Below the pieces are notes generated by a model that worked only from the letters and a program-made list of their open reading frames with translations, had not been told where the DNA came from and ran no database searches. From JBNFVY01 sp049943335 (GTDB taxonomy: Bacteria > Pseudomonadota > Alphaproteobacteria > Rhodobacterales > Rhodobacteraceae), in NCBI RefSeq assembly GCF_049943335.1, contig NZ_JBNFVY010000002.1, positions 248,001-312,000 on the forward strand: DNA of 64,000 nt, given 5' to 3'. The position numbers and the translations under genes are program-made. Of the stretch, positions 43,222 to 51,516 are shown piece after piece; the stretch's first letter is position 1, and each line of letters begins with the position of its first letter.

Positions 43222-43946
43222 CCGATCCCGGCCCTCTGGTGGCGCGCAATCGTGACATGCACCCGGTCGTGTGCGACCCCAATTACAAGACATCCGTGGC
43301 GCGCTCGCCCGACTGGGCGCTGCTGTCAATGGAAAGCACGCCGTCCGAAGAAACCGGCCCGCGGTTCGGCCATTCGATGCTGGGCAAATATGACAACAAC
43401 CTGATTGTGAATTTCACCAACGGCAAGGCCCACGCCATAGGCGAACGGGTTCTGGTCCATGGCCGGGTGCTGGATGAATTCGCCCGCCCGGTGCCCAACA
43501 CGCTGGTCGAAATCTGGCAGGCCAATGCCGGCGGGCGCTATCGTCACGCCAAGGACACCTATTTTGCCCCGCTCGATCCCAACTTTGGCGGTTGCGGGCG
43601 CACCATCACCGATGACGACGGGCACTACGAATTCCTGACCATTCGCCCCGGCGCCTACCCATGGCAGAACCGCGGCAATGACTGGCGGCCGATGCACATA
43701 CACTTTTCCGTCTTTGGGCACAGCTTTGGCCAGCGCCTGATGACCCAGATGTATTTTCAGGGCGATCCGCTGATCGATCTCTGCCCGATTGCGCATACGA
43801 TCAAGCAGCGCAGCCAGCTTGACCGCCTGGTCGCCCCGCTGGACATGGCCAAGGCCCGCCCGATGGATTTTCTGGCCTACAAGTTCGACATCGTGCTGCG
43901 GGGGCGCCGCCAGACCATGTTCGAAAACAAGATAGAGGGCAGCTGA
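43218..43946 (+). CDS. pcaH: Protocatechuate 3,4-dioxygenase, beta subunit
   Basis: 242 residues. The four iron ligands of the family (two Tyr, two His) lie in RYRHAKDTYFAPLDPNFGG, GAYPWQN and WRPMHIHFSVFG; EIWQANAGGRY is also typical. With PcaG it opens the ring of protocatechuate between the hydroxyls. Confidence 0.97.
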   Translation: MTDPGPLVARNRDMHPVVCDPNYKTSVARSPDWALLSMESTPSEETGPRFGHSMLGKYDNNLIVNFTNGKAHAIGERVLVHGRVLDEFARPVPNTLVEIWQANAGGRYRHAKDTYFAPLDPNFGGCGRTITDDDGHYEFLTIRPGAYPWQNRGNDWRPMHIHFSVFGHSFGQRLMTQMYFQGDPLIDLCPIAHTIKQRSQLDRLVAPLDMAKARPMDFLAYKFDIVLRGRRQTMFENKIEGS

Positions 43947-43947
43947 C

Positions 43948-44547
43948 ATGGTCCAATCGCTTGAGAACCTGTTTGAAACGCCGTCACAAACCGCCGGCCC
44001 CTACGTCCACCTTGGGTGCATCCCGACCTTCGCGGGCCATCCCGATATCTATGGCAAAGACGTGGGACAAAGCCCGATCGAGGACGGCGCACAGGGCACG
44101 CTGATCGAGATCTCGGGATCCGTATACGACGGGCTGGGCTGGGCGCTGCGCGATGCGATGATCGAAAGCTGGCAGGCAGATGCGAACGGCAGGTTCGCCG
44201 GGCAGGACGGCGCCGACCCCAAGGTGCCCGGCTTTTGCCGGTTCGCCGCCGACCAGCAAACCGGAGCGTTCACGCTGCGCACGATCAAGCCGGGCAAGGT
44301 TCCGATACGCGGCGGCGGCTTTCAGGCGCCACATATCAGCCTGTGGATCGTCGGGCGTGGCATCAACATCGGCCTGAACACGCGCCTCTATTTCGAAGAT
44401 GAAGACAACACGCGCGATCCCCTGCTATCGCGGATTGAACAAAAGACCCGTATCGCAACGCTGATCGCCAAGCCGGACGGCGATGGAAAATACCGGTTCG
44501 ACATCCACCTGAAAGGCAGCGACGAAACCGTCTTTCTGGATTTATGA
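43948..44547 (+). CDS. pcaG: Protocatechuate 3,4-dioxygenase, alpha subunit
   Basis: 199 residues. TPSQTAGPYVHLGCIP at the start, MIESWQADANGRF and PHISLWIVGRGINIGLNTR. This subunit lacks the iron ligands and completes the active site. One base separates it from pcaH. Confidence 0.97.
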   Translation: MVQSLENLFETPSQTAGPYVHLGCIPTFAGHPDIYGKDVGQSPIEDGAQGTLIEISGSVYDGLGWALRDAMIESWQADANGRFAGQDGADPKVPGFCRFAADQQTGAFTLRTIKPGKVPIRGGGFQAPHISLWIVGRGINIGLNTRLYFEDEDNTRDPLLSRIEQKTRIATLIAKPDGDGKYRFDIHLKGSDETVFLDL

Positions 44548-44625
44548 TCCGCGTCCCATCTGACTGCATCCGAGGGCTGACGCGCCCCCGGTTTTGTTTA
44601 TAGTGCGCCAAAAAGGGAGATCCAC

Positions 44626-45336
44626 ATGGCACGTATAATTCTCATTCATGGCGCCTGGGGCAACGCGGCCAGTTGGCTGCGGCTGATCCCATTTCTGCAT
44701 CGCCACGACGTCGAAGCGATCGACCTGCCTGGCCACGGCGCCAGCCCTGTGCCGCCCGAAACGGTCGGCATGGCCGATTACGTCGCCCATGTTGAAAAAG
44801 TGCTACGCGCCGGGCCGCCGGCCTTCATTGTGGGCCATTCGATGGGCGGAATCGTGACAGCGCAAGTCGCAGCCCGCAACCCCGATCATGTGCTTGGGAC
44901 AGTCTACGTGGCCGCTGTGTTGCCGCGCGACGGGGACAGCCTGCTTTCGCTCATCGGCCAGCAGGATACGCCGGGTGTGTCCAAAGCCGTGCGCCACGGC
45001 CCGGTCAAGGGCACCACCGTTCTGGACGCCGATCTGGCCCCGCCAATGCTGTTTCAGGACGCCAGCGCGCAAGACCAACAGGACGCGATGGCCGCCATGT
45101 CGCCCCAATCGAACCGCGCGCAAAGCGACCCGGCGCAGATCGGCCCCGATTTCGACCGCGTGCCGCGCGCCTATGTATTCTGTACTCAGGATCAGACCGT
45201 CACCTACCCGCTGCAACAACAGATGGTCGCCGCGTCGCCGTGCGATCCGACCCTGACCCTGGATTGCGGGCACGTGCCGCAACTGACCCAGCCCAAAGAG
45301 CTGGCCGACTTTCTCAATTCACTGGACCATCCATGA
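44626..45336 (+). CDS. Alpha/beta hydrolase inside the pca operon
   Basis: 236 residues. ILIHGAWGNAASWLRLIP and the nucleophile elbow VGHSMGGIVTAQ, with DLPGHGASP and the His in CGHVPQLTQPKEL, resemble the plant methylesterase/hydroxynitrile-lyase branch. A possible job is to open a pathway ester; PcaD is already present, so it is not simply the enol-lactonase. ATGA overlap with the next gene indicates one operon. Confidence 0.85.
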   Translation: MARIILIHGAWGNAASWLRLIPFLHRHDVEAIDLPGHGASPVPPETVGMADYVAHVEKVLRAGPPAFIVGHSMGGIVTAQVAARNPDHVLGTVYVAAVLPRDGDSLLSLIGQQDTPGVSKAVRHGPVKGTTVLDADLAPPMLFQDASAQDQQDAMAAMSPQSNRAQSDPAQIGPDFDRVPRAYVFCTQDQTVTYPLQQQMVAASPCDPTLTLDCGHVPQLTQPKELADFLNSLDHP

Positions 45337-46166
45337 CAACGCCCTGCATCATCTGCGTGGCCATCACCGGCAGCGTCCCCACCAAGGACGACAACCCCAA
45401 CCTGCCGACCACCATCCCCGAGCAGATCGAAAGCGCGCACGCGGCCTTTGAAGCTGGCGCGGCCATCGCGCACTGCCACGTCCGCGACGACCAGGGCAAA
45501 CCGACGTCCGATCCGGATCGGTTTGCCCGGCTCATGGACGGGATCCAGGCACACTGCCCTGGCATGATCGTGCAACTGTCCACCGGCGGGCGCTCGGGCA
45601 CCGGCCGCGCGCGCGGCGCAATGATTCCGCTGCGGCCCGACATGTGCTCGCTGGCGGTCGGGTCGAACAACTTTCCCACGCGCGTCTACGAAAACCGCCC
45701 TGAACTGATCGATTGGCTGGCCGGTGAAATATTAAAGTATGACGTGAAGCCCGAGATTGAAGCATTTGATTTATCACATATTTTGCAAGCAAAGCTGATG
45801 GCGGATGCAGGCAAGATCCCTGGCACCCCCTATGTGCAATTCGTCATGGGGGTCAAGAACGCCATGCCCGTCGATCGCGACGTGTTCGACTATTACATCC
45901 ACACCGTCAAACGGCTCTTTGGCGCGAACGCGCCGTGGTGCGCGGCGGGCATTGGCCAACACCAACTGACGCTGAACGACTGGGCGATTTCATCCGGCGG
46001 GCACACGCGCACCGGCCTGGAAGACAACGTGCGCCTTGACCGCAATACGCTGGCCCCGTCGAACGCGGCACTGGTCGAACGCACGGTCGCGCTTTGCGCC
46101 AAGCACGACCGCCCCGTCGCCACGCCCGCCCAGGCGCGCGACATCCTTGGGCTGAGGGCCGCCTGA
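45333..46166 (+). CDS. Beta-keto acid cleavage enzyme (BKACE, DUF849)
   Basis: 277 residues from ATG at 45333, overlapping the previous stop (ATGA). AHCHVRDDQGKPT supplies the HxH zinc ligands; VQLSTGGRSGTGRARG, EIEAFDLSHI and FVMGVKNAMP follow as in the family. BKACE enzymes split a beta-keto acid with acetyl-CoA, giving acetoacetate and a CoA ester. Embedded between pca genes, the natural substrate may be beta-ketoadipate, giving succinyl-CoA plus acetoacetate; this is inference. The stop overlaps pcaB (TGATG). Confidence 0.9.
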   Translation: MTTPCIICVAITGSVPTKDDNPNLPTTIPEQIESAHAAFEAGAAIAHCHVRDDQGKPTSDPDRFARLMDGIQAHCPGMIVQLSTGGRSGTGRARGAMIPLRPDMCSLAVGSNNFPTRVYENRPELIDWLAGEILKYDVKPEIEAFDLSHILQAKLMADAGKIPGTPYVQFVMGVKNAMPVDRDVFDYYIHTVKRLFGANAPWCAAGIGQHQLTLNDWAISSGGHTRTGLEDNVRLDRNTLAPSNAALVERTVALCAKHDRPVATPAQARDILGLRAA

Positions 46167-47494
46167 TGGCTGCGTCACCGCTCGATAGCGCACTCTATCA
46201 CAAGCTGTTCAGCCACGCGGACACGGCGACGTTATTCTCGGACAGTGCCGAATTGCGCGCCATGCTGCTGGTCGAAGGGGCGCTGGCCAAGGTGCAGGGC
46301 GCGGCGGGCGTGATCCCCGAGGTTTCGGGCGCGTTCATCCACCGCGCTTCGATGGAATTGCAGGTCGATCCCGGCGGGCTGGCCGATCAGGTTGCCGTGG
46401 ACGGCGTGCCGGTGCCCGCGCTGGTCGCCGCCTTTCGCAAGGCGATGGAGGCGCCCGAACACGGGCAATACGTGCATTGGGGCGCCACCTCGCAAGACAT
46501 TGCCGACACGGGCCGCGCGCTGCGGCTCAAGCGGGTGATCGGCATTTGGGATACGCAACTGCGCGACGCAATCCGCGCGCTTGGCACCCTTGCGCACAGC
46601 CATGCCGACCTGCCGATGGCGGGGCGCACCTATCATCAGGCCGCAACGCCGATTTCCTTTGGCAGCTATGTGGCGCAGTGGGGCCGCCCGCTGATGGCGC
46701 AACTGGCACGGCTGGATGCGGTGCGCGACGCGACATTGCGTGTGTCCCTGTCTGGTGCAGCGGGCACCAACGCCGCCCTGCGCGGCAAAGGCGGCGATGT
46801 GCGCGCGGGCCTGGCCCAGGCGCTTGGCCTGGCCGATCCCGGTGCCACCTGGCACACCGAGCGCGACGGCCTGGGTACCCTGGCCGGATGGGCCGCAACC
46901 ACCGCCGGCGTTCTGGCCAAGATGGGCGGCGACATTGCCCTGATGACGCAATCGGGCCGGGGCGAGCTGCGCCTTGGCGACAGTGGCGGGTCGTCAACCA
47001 TGCCGCAAAAGCGCAATCCGGTGCTGCCGCTGACGATGCAGACGCTCGGGCGGCAGGTACAGGCGCAGGCGGCGATCATCCAATCGGCGATCGAGCATCC
47101 CGAACAGCGCGACGGCGCGGCGTGGTTTGCCGAATGGTTCGCCGTGCCCCCCTTGTGCATTGCGCTCTCGCGCCAGATCGAAATCGCGGGCGCCTTGGCC
47201 GCGCAGATCCAGCCAAGCCACGACGCCATGGCGCAGCTGATCGATCCGGACGGGCTGGGCCTGATTTATGCCGAAGCGCTGACCTTTGCGCTGGCGGCGC
47301 AGATGCCCCGCCCGCTTGCGCAACAGGCCGTCAAGGACATCTGCGCCGAAGCACAGCAAACCGGTCGTTCGGTGGTCGATATTGCCGCAGCGCGCCACGC
47401 CGATCTGGATAAATCGCGTTTCACGCCTGCGGCACAGATGGGCGATGCCCCCGCCCAGGCGCGTGCTTTCGCCGACGCCGCGCGACAGGTTTGA
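46166..47494 (+). CDS. pcaB: 3-carboxy-cis,cis-muconate cycloisomerase
   Basis: 442 residues from ATG at 46166, overlapping the BKACE stop. Fumarase/aspartase-type signature GGSSTMPQKRNPV with the serine loop, and VHWGATSQDIADT for the substrate. It cyclises 3-carboxymuconate from PcaHG. Its position last in the operon differs from the usual pcaDCHGB order only by the two inserted genes. Confidence 0.95.
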   Translation: MAASPLDSALYHKLFSHADTATLFSDSAELRAMLLVEGALAKVQGAAGVIPEVSGAFIHRASMELQVDPGGLADQVAVDGVPVPALVAAFRKAMEAPEHGQYVHWGATSQDIADTGRALRLKRVIGIWDTQLRDAIRALGTLAHSHADLPMAGRTYHQAATPISFGSYVAQWGRPLMAQLARLDAVRDATLRVSLSGAAGTNAALRGKGGDVRAGLAQALGLADPGATWHTERDGLGTLAGWAATTAGVLAKMGGDIALMTQSGRGELRLGDSGGSSTMPQKRNPVLPLTMQTLGRQVQAQAAIIQSAIEHPEQRDGAAWFAEWFAVPPLCIALSRQIEIAGALAAQIQPSHDAMAQLIDPDGLGLIYAEALTFALAAQMPRPLAQQAVKDICAEAQQTGRSVVDIAAARHADLDKSRFTPAAQMGDAPAQARAFADAARQV

Positions 47495-47545
47495 CCCCAG
47501 GCATCGCACCGGGCTAAGCCCATCTGGCAGCTTGAAAGGACGCCG

Positions 47546-48760
47546 ATGCGCCTGCCCATCGTATTCATTCTGGCCACAGTCGGAATCGACGCCATCGGGA
47601 TCGGGCTGATCTTGCCGATCATGCCCGCTCTGCTGATCGAAGTGTCGGGAAACACCCTGGCCGACAGCGCGATCTGGGGCGGGGTGCTGGCCACGGCTTT
47701 TGCGGTGATGCAGTTCCTGTTCGGCCCCGTGGTGGGAAATCTGTCAGATGCCTACGGACGCCGCCCGGTGCTGATGTTCGCACTGGCGGTCATGGCGCTG
47801 GACTATGTGTTCATGGCAGTGGCCGACACGGTCTGGTTGCTGCTGGCCGGGCGCGTCATCGCCGGGCTTGCGGCGGCCACCCACACCACCGCCAACGCCT
47901 TCATGGCTGATATTTCGGAAAAAGACGACCGCTCGCGCAGGTTCGGGATGGTGGGCGCGGCCTTTGGCGTGGGGTTTGTCGCCGGGCCGATCCTGGGCGG
48001 GCTGTTGGCGGGCATCGACACGCGCGCGCCCTTCTGGGCCGCCGCCGGCCTGGCGCTGGCCAACCTTGTCTTTGGCTATTTCGTCATGCCTGAAACCGTG
48101 ACCAAAGCAACGCGCCGCCCGTTTTCCTGGGCGCGCGGCAACCCGCTGTCGGCAGTGCGCGCCGTCGGCAAGCTGCCCGGCAGCAAGCGCCTGCTGACGG
48201 TACTGGGGCTCTATACGCTGGCGCTTTTTTCCTACCCGGCGATCTGGGCTTTTTACGGCAAGGCGGCCTTTGGCTGGTCCGAAGGGATGATCGGCCTGTC
48301 GCTGAGCCTGTTTGGCGTTTCCATGGCGATCAGCCAGGGCGCGCTGGTGGCCCCGGCCATCCGCGTGCTGGGCCAGCGGGGCACGGTGGTCGCGGCAATG
48401 CTGGCCGATCTTGTCGCCTTTTCCATCCTGATCACCACCGGATCGGGCACAATGGCGCTGATCGCGACTCCGATCGCATCGCTGTCGTCAGTGCTGATGC
48501 CCGCGCTGCAGGGCATTCTGGCCAACCAGACCCCCGACGACCAGCAGGGCGAATTGCAGGGCGTCATCGCCTCGGTCATGGCTTTGGCCACGATCATCGC
48601 GCCGCTGATCATGACGACGGTCTTCGCCTATTTCACCCGGCCCGCGGCCGCCACGCCGTTTCCCGGTGCGCCTTTCGCGGTGGCGGCGGGGCTGGTCATC
48701 CTGGCGCTGGCGGTCTTTTTGACCAGCCCAAGGGCCGCCCCGTCCCCCAGCGGCGCGTGA
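47546..48760 (+). CDS. MFS drug exporter, TetA-like (DHA1)
   Basis: 404 residues, 12 spans. GPVVGNLSDAYGRRPVLM after span 2 and the motif C-like GFVAGPILGGLL in span 5 identify the drug:H+ antiporter DHA1 group near TetA. Substrate is not known; it need not be tetracycline. It follows pcaB by 51 bases on the same strand, with its own GAAAGGA, and might be part of the operon as an exporter of aromatic compounds. Confidence 0.85.
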   Translation: MRLPIVFILATVGIDAIGIGLILPIMPALLIEVSGNTLADSAIWGGVLATAFAVMQFLFGPVVGNLSDAYGRRPVLMFALAVMALDYVFMAVADTVWLLLAGRVIAGLAAATHTTANAFMADISEKDDRSRRFGMVGAAFGVGFVAGPILGGLLAGIDTRAPFWAAAGLALANLVFGYFVMPETVTKATRRPFSWARGNPLSAVRAVGKLPGSKRLLTVLGLYTLALFSYPAIWAFYGKAAFGWSEGMIGLSLSLFGVSMAISQGALVAPAIRVLGQRGTVVAAMLADLVAFSILITTGSGTMALIATPIASLSSVLMPALQGILANQTPDDQQGELQGVIASVMALATIIAPLIMTTVFAYFTRPAAATPFPGAPFAVAAGLVILALAVFLTSPRAAPSPSGA

Positions 48761-48865
48761 CGACGCATGGCACTACAACGTAGGGCGTTCGCCTGTCGAA
48801 ACGGCATTTCAAGTTGCAAACAGGCGCAAGGTTTCGCACCCTAAAACCAAGCCAAGGAGAACCCC

Positions 48866-49945
48866 ATGCAAACCATCCGCGCCGCTGTCTGCCGCGAATT
48901 CGGCAAACCGTTCACCATCGAAAACGTCCAGATCCGCGATCCCAATGCGGGCGAGGTTCAGGTCGATATCGACGCCTGTGCGATTTGCCATTCCGACATC
49001 AACTTTGCCGATGGCGGCTGGCCCACCCCGCTGCCGGCGGTTTATGGCCACGAGGCCGCAGGCCGCGTGTGCGCCGTGGGCGACGGCGTGACCAAGGTTG
49101 CGGTGGGCGATCCGGTGCTGGTGACACTGGTGCGCTCATGCGGGACCTGCCCGGCCTGCGCCAGCGCGCACCCGGCCAATTGCGAAACACCCGGCCATGC
49201 CGGTGACGGGCCGTTGTTCACGCCCCAGGGCGATCCGATCTTTCACGGGTTGGACGCGGCGGCCTTTGCCGAAAAGGCGGTGGTTGATCAGAGCCAGATC
49301 CAGAAGCTGCCCGATGGCGTGCCAATGGACAGCGCGGCGCTGATTTCCTGCGGCGTGATCACCGGCGTGGGCGCGGCCGTAAACACCGGCTCGGTGCGCC
49401 CGGGCATGGACGTGGTGGTCATCGGTGCAGGCGGCGTGGGCCTGAACGCGATCCAGGGCGCCGCCATCGCAGGGGCCCGGCGGATCATCGCCGTCGATCT
49501 GAACGACGACAAGCTTGAGGCGGCGCAGGAATTCGGCGCCACCCACGCCCTGAACGCGGCCGGCAAGCCCTGGAAGGCCGTCAAGCAGCTGACCGGGCGC
49601 GGCGCCGACGTGGTGCTGGTGACCGTGGGCGCCGCGCAGGTTTATGACACCGCCACGCGCTATCTGGCGCCGATGGGCCGCGTCATCATGGTGGGCATGC
49701 CGCACGCAGGCGCCGCGTCGTCCTATGAACCGATGCTGGTCGCCCGCATGGGCAACGCCATGGTCGGCAGCTTCATGGGCGACGTGATATTGTCGCGCGA
49801 CGTGCCGTGGATTGTCGATCTCTACCAGCAGGGTCGTCTGAAGCTCGACGATCTCATATCGGGGCGCTGGTCCCTGGACCAGATCAACGAAGCGCTCGAT
49901 AATACCCGTTCGGGCACGGCCCGGCGCAACGTCATTGTATTTTGA
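48866..49945 (+). CDS. Zinc-dependent alcohol dehydrogenase
   Basis: 359 residues. Catalytic zinc site C-H in CAICHSDINFADGGW and GHEAAGRV; structural zinc Cys in CGTCPACASAHPANC; NAD loop VIGAGGVGLNAIQGA. It is the class III/secondary alcohol-like medium-chain type. The substrate is unknown. ATG has AAGGAG upstream. Confidence 0.92.
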   Translation: MQTIRAAVCREFGKPFTIENVQIRDPNAGEVQVDIDACAICHSDINFADGGWPTPLPAVYGHEAAGRVCAVGDGVTKVAVGDPVLVTLVRSCGTCPACASAHPANCETPGHAGDGPLFTPQGDPIFHGLDAAAFAEKAVVDQSQIQKLPDGVPMDSAALISCGVITGVGAAVNTGSVRPGMDVVVIGAGGVGLNAIQGAAIAGARRIIAVDLNDDKLEAAQEFGATHALNAAGKPWKAVKQLTGRGADVVLVTVGAAQVYDTATRYLAPMGRVIMVGMPHAGAASSYEPMLVARMGNAMVGSFMGDVILSRDVPWIVDLYQQGRLKLDDLISGRWSLDQINEALDNTRSGTARRNVIVF

Positions 49946-49982
49946 GCGGGAACCATTTCGCCCGCGTGGGAGTTTGTAATCC

Positions 49983-50591
49983 ATGACAACCGATGCTCAC
50001 ACCCGCCGCCTGCGCGCGATTACAGATGTCATCGGCGAAACCCGGCGTGTTGCACAAAACCGCAGCCACCTGAGCGTCGGCGAACTGGTCGACAGCCTTG
50101 GACGGCTGTCACACGCGGCGATGCTGCTGGTACCGGCCCTGATCGTGGCCACGCCACTGTCGGGAATTCCCGGCCTGTCTTCGGTCGGCGGGATATGTAT
50201 CGCACTGATTTCCCTGCAACTTTTGATCGGTCGGGATGAATTGTGGTTTCCACGCTGGATCCGCCGGCTGGAATTGGGCGGCGATCGTCTGGATGCCGCA
50301 TTGGCCAAGATCGAAAAGCCCGCCGCCTGGATCGACGCCAAGACAGAACGGCGCGCGCGCATCATGTTCCGCACGCCCATGCTGGGGATTATTCACCTGA
50401 TGTGCCTGATGTGCGGCGCGGCCATGCCGTTTCTGGAACTGGTGCCCATGACATCATCGCTGCTGGCCATCGCAGTGTGCTTCTTTTCACTGGCAATGAT
50501 GGCCCGCGACGGGCTCTTGGCGATGGCTGGCATCGCCTTCATGGGAACGGCGGTCAGCCTGCTGGGCACGCTGGTGGCCGGGGTGATCTGA
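49983..50591 (+). CDS. ExoD-like membrane protein
   Basis: 202 residues. HLSVGELVDSLGRLSHAAMLLVPAL and LSGIPGLSSVGGICIALISLQLLIG are typical of ExoD, a family with four or more spans linked to exopolysaccharide synthesis in rhizobia. Its molecular function is unknown. Alone, 38 bases after the dehydrogenase. Confidence 0.88.
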   Translation: MTTDAHTRRLRAITDVIGETRRVAQNRSHLSVGELVDSLGRLSHAAMLLVPALIVATPLSGIPGLSSVGGICIALISLQLLIGRDELWFPRWIRRLELGGDRLDAALAKIEKPAAWIDAKTERRARIMFRTPMLGIIHLMCLMCGAAMPFLELVPMTSSLLAIAVCFFSLAMMARDGLLAMAGIAFMGTAVSLLGTLVAGVI

Positions 50592-50615
50592 CGGGGGAAT
50601 CTGACCGGGTGTTTT

Positions 50616-50644
50616 AACGGGGGATAACGGGGGATAACGGGGTG
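50616..50644. repeat. Short tandem repeat AACGGGGGAT
   Basis: Nearly three copies of AACGGGGGAT between the exoD-like stop and the tRNA gene. No function evident. Confidence 0.75.
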
Positions 50645-50652
50645 ATCTGAAA

Positions 50653-50729
50653 TGGCGATCCCTGAAGGACTCGAACCCTCAACCTGCTGATTAGAAGTCA
50701 GCTGCTCTATCCAGTTGAGCTAAGGGACC
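50653..50729 (-). tRNA. tRNA-Arg (TCT)
   Basis: 77 bases including an encoded CCA. Acceptor stem GGTCCCT / AGGGATC, anticodon stem GCTGA / TCAGC with loop CTTCTAA, anticodon TCT (reads AGA). T-arm GAGGGTTCGAGTCCTTC. It is on the same strand as the complex I subunit gene upstream. Confidence 0.96.
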
Positions 50730-50774
50730 GCTTGGCGCCGGTATGGCCCAAGGGCAGCGTCCGCTCAACCCCTA

Positions 50775-51086
50775 TCAGTGCGTCCAGATGGTGCGCCGAT
50801 CGGTGGCGAAATTATCGCCGTAGCCACCAGGGCGGATGTTCGGCTTGCGCTTGTGCGGCTCGCGCACGACGGCGTCGATGTTGTGTTCCGCCGCATAGGC
50901 CAACGCGTCTTCCTTGGTGTCAAAGGACAGCTTGACCTGCGCCTGCGTGTCCGAAGAACTGGTCCACCCCATCAGCGGATCGACTTCTCTGGCCTCTTGG
51001 GGGACATATTCAAGAACCCAGTGTTTCGTCTTGGCCACACCCGACTGCATGATGTTTCGGGCTGGCTGGTAAATGCGGGCGCGCAT
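50775..51086 (-). CDS. Complex I accessory subunit, NDUFS4-like
   Basis: 103 residues. ARIYQPARNIMQSGVAKTKHWVLEY and GWTSSSDTQAQVKLSF with AAEHNIDAVVREPHKRK are the conserved ETC complex I region (NDUFS4 family), an accessory subunit found in alphaproteobacteria and mitochondria. No nuo genes are adjacent. Confidence 0.92.
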   Translation of the reverse strand: MRARIYQPARNIMQSGVAKTKHWVLEYVPQEAREVDPLMGWTSSSDTQAQVKLSFDTKEDALAYAAEHNIDAVVREPHKRKPNIRPGGYGDNFATDRRTIWTH

Positions 51087-51516
51087 GGGACACTCCTTTT
51101 ACGCCGGAACCGGCGGCTTGCGATCCAATATATGTAAAAATCCGGCGCCCCGCGCAAGCCCCCAACGCAAACACACCCGCCCCGATGAAACCGGGACAGG
51201 AGCGCGGAGGAATTGCGCAAGGTAGACTGCCGGTTCATGATGCGGGAGCGAGGGGTGGGGTGGGTGGGTACACCACGAACCGGTCAGTCTTTTCTGCTGC
51301 TTGCCCTTTGACCCTAGGCGCTGATCTGAAACGAGGCAAGAAAAAAATACACCTTAGGTTGTATTTAAATCGTAGAGATGCCCGCGTAGGTGGTAACACT
51401 TTGTTAACCTTTGCCCACAGCGCGCTCCAGACGCCATGCGGGCCGCATCTTGGGGCCTGCCCCCTTGAACTGGAACAAAAAGTGATCAAATCTGAACCTG
51501 CTGTCAGGAGATCGCC
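51087..51516. other. 430 bases without a gene, upstream region of uvrB
   Basis: The stretch holds the promoters of the divergent complex I gene and uvrB and an AT-rich part (about 51330-51410). A GAAC-N7-GAAC SOS box of the alphaproteobacterial type was looked for; only GAACTGGAAC with the wrong spacing is seen at about 51467. Confidence 0.4.

Noticed and set aside
50653..50729. The tRNA-Arg as an attachment site for an integrated element
   Set aside because: No second copy of the tRNA 3' end, no integrase nearby.
51460..51480. SOS box upstream of uvrB
   Set aside because: GAACTGGAAC has two bases between the half-sites; the alphaproteobacterial LexA box needs seven.
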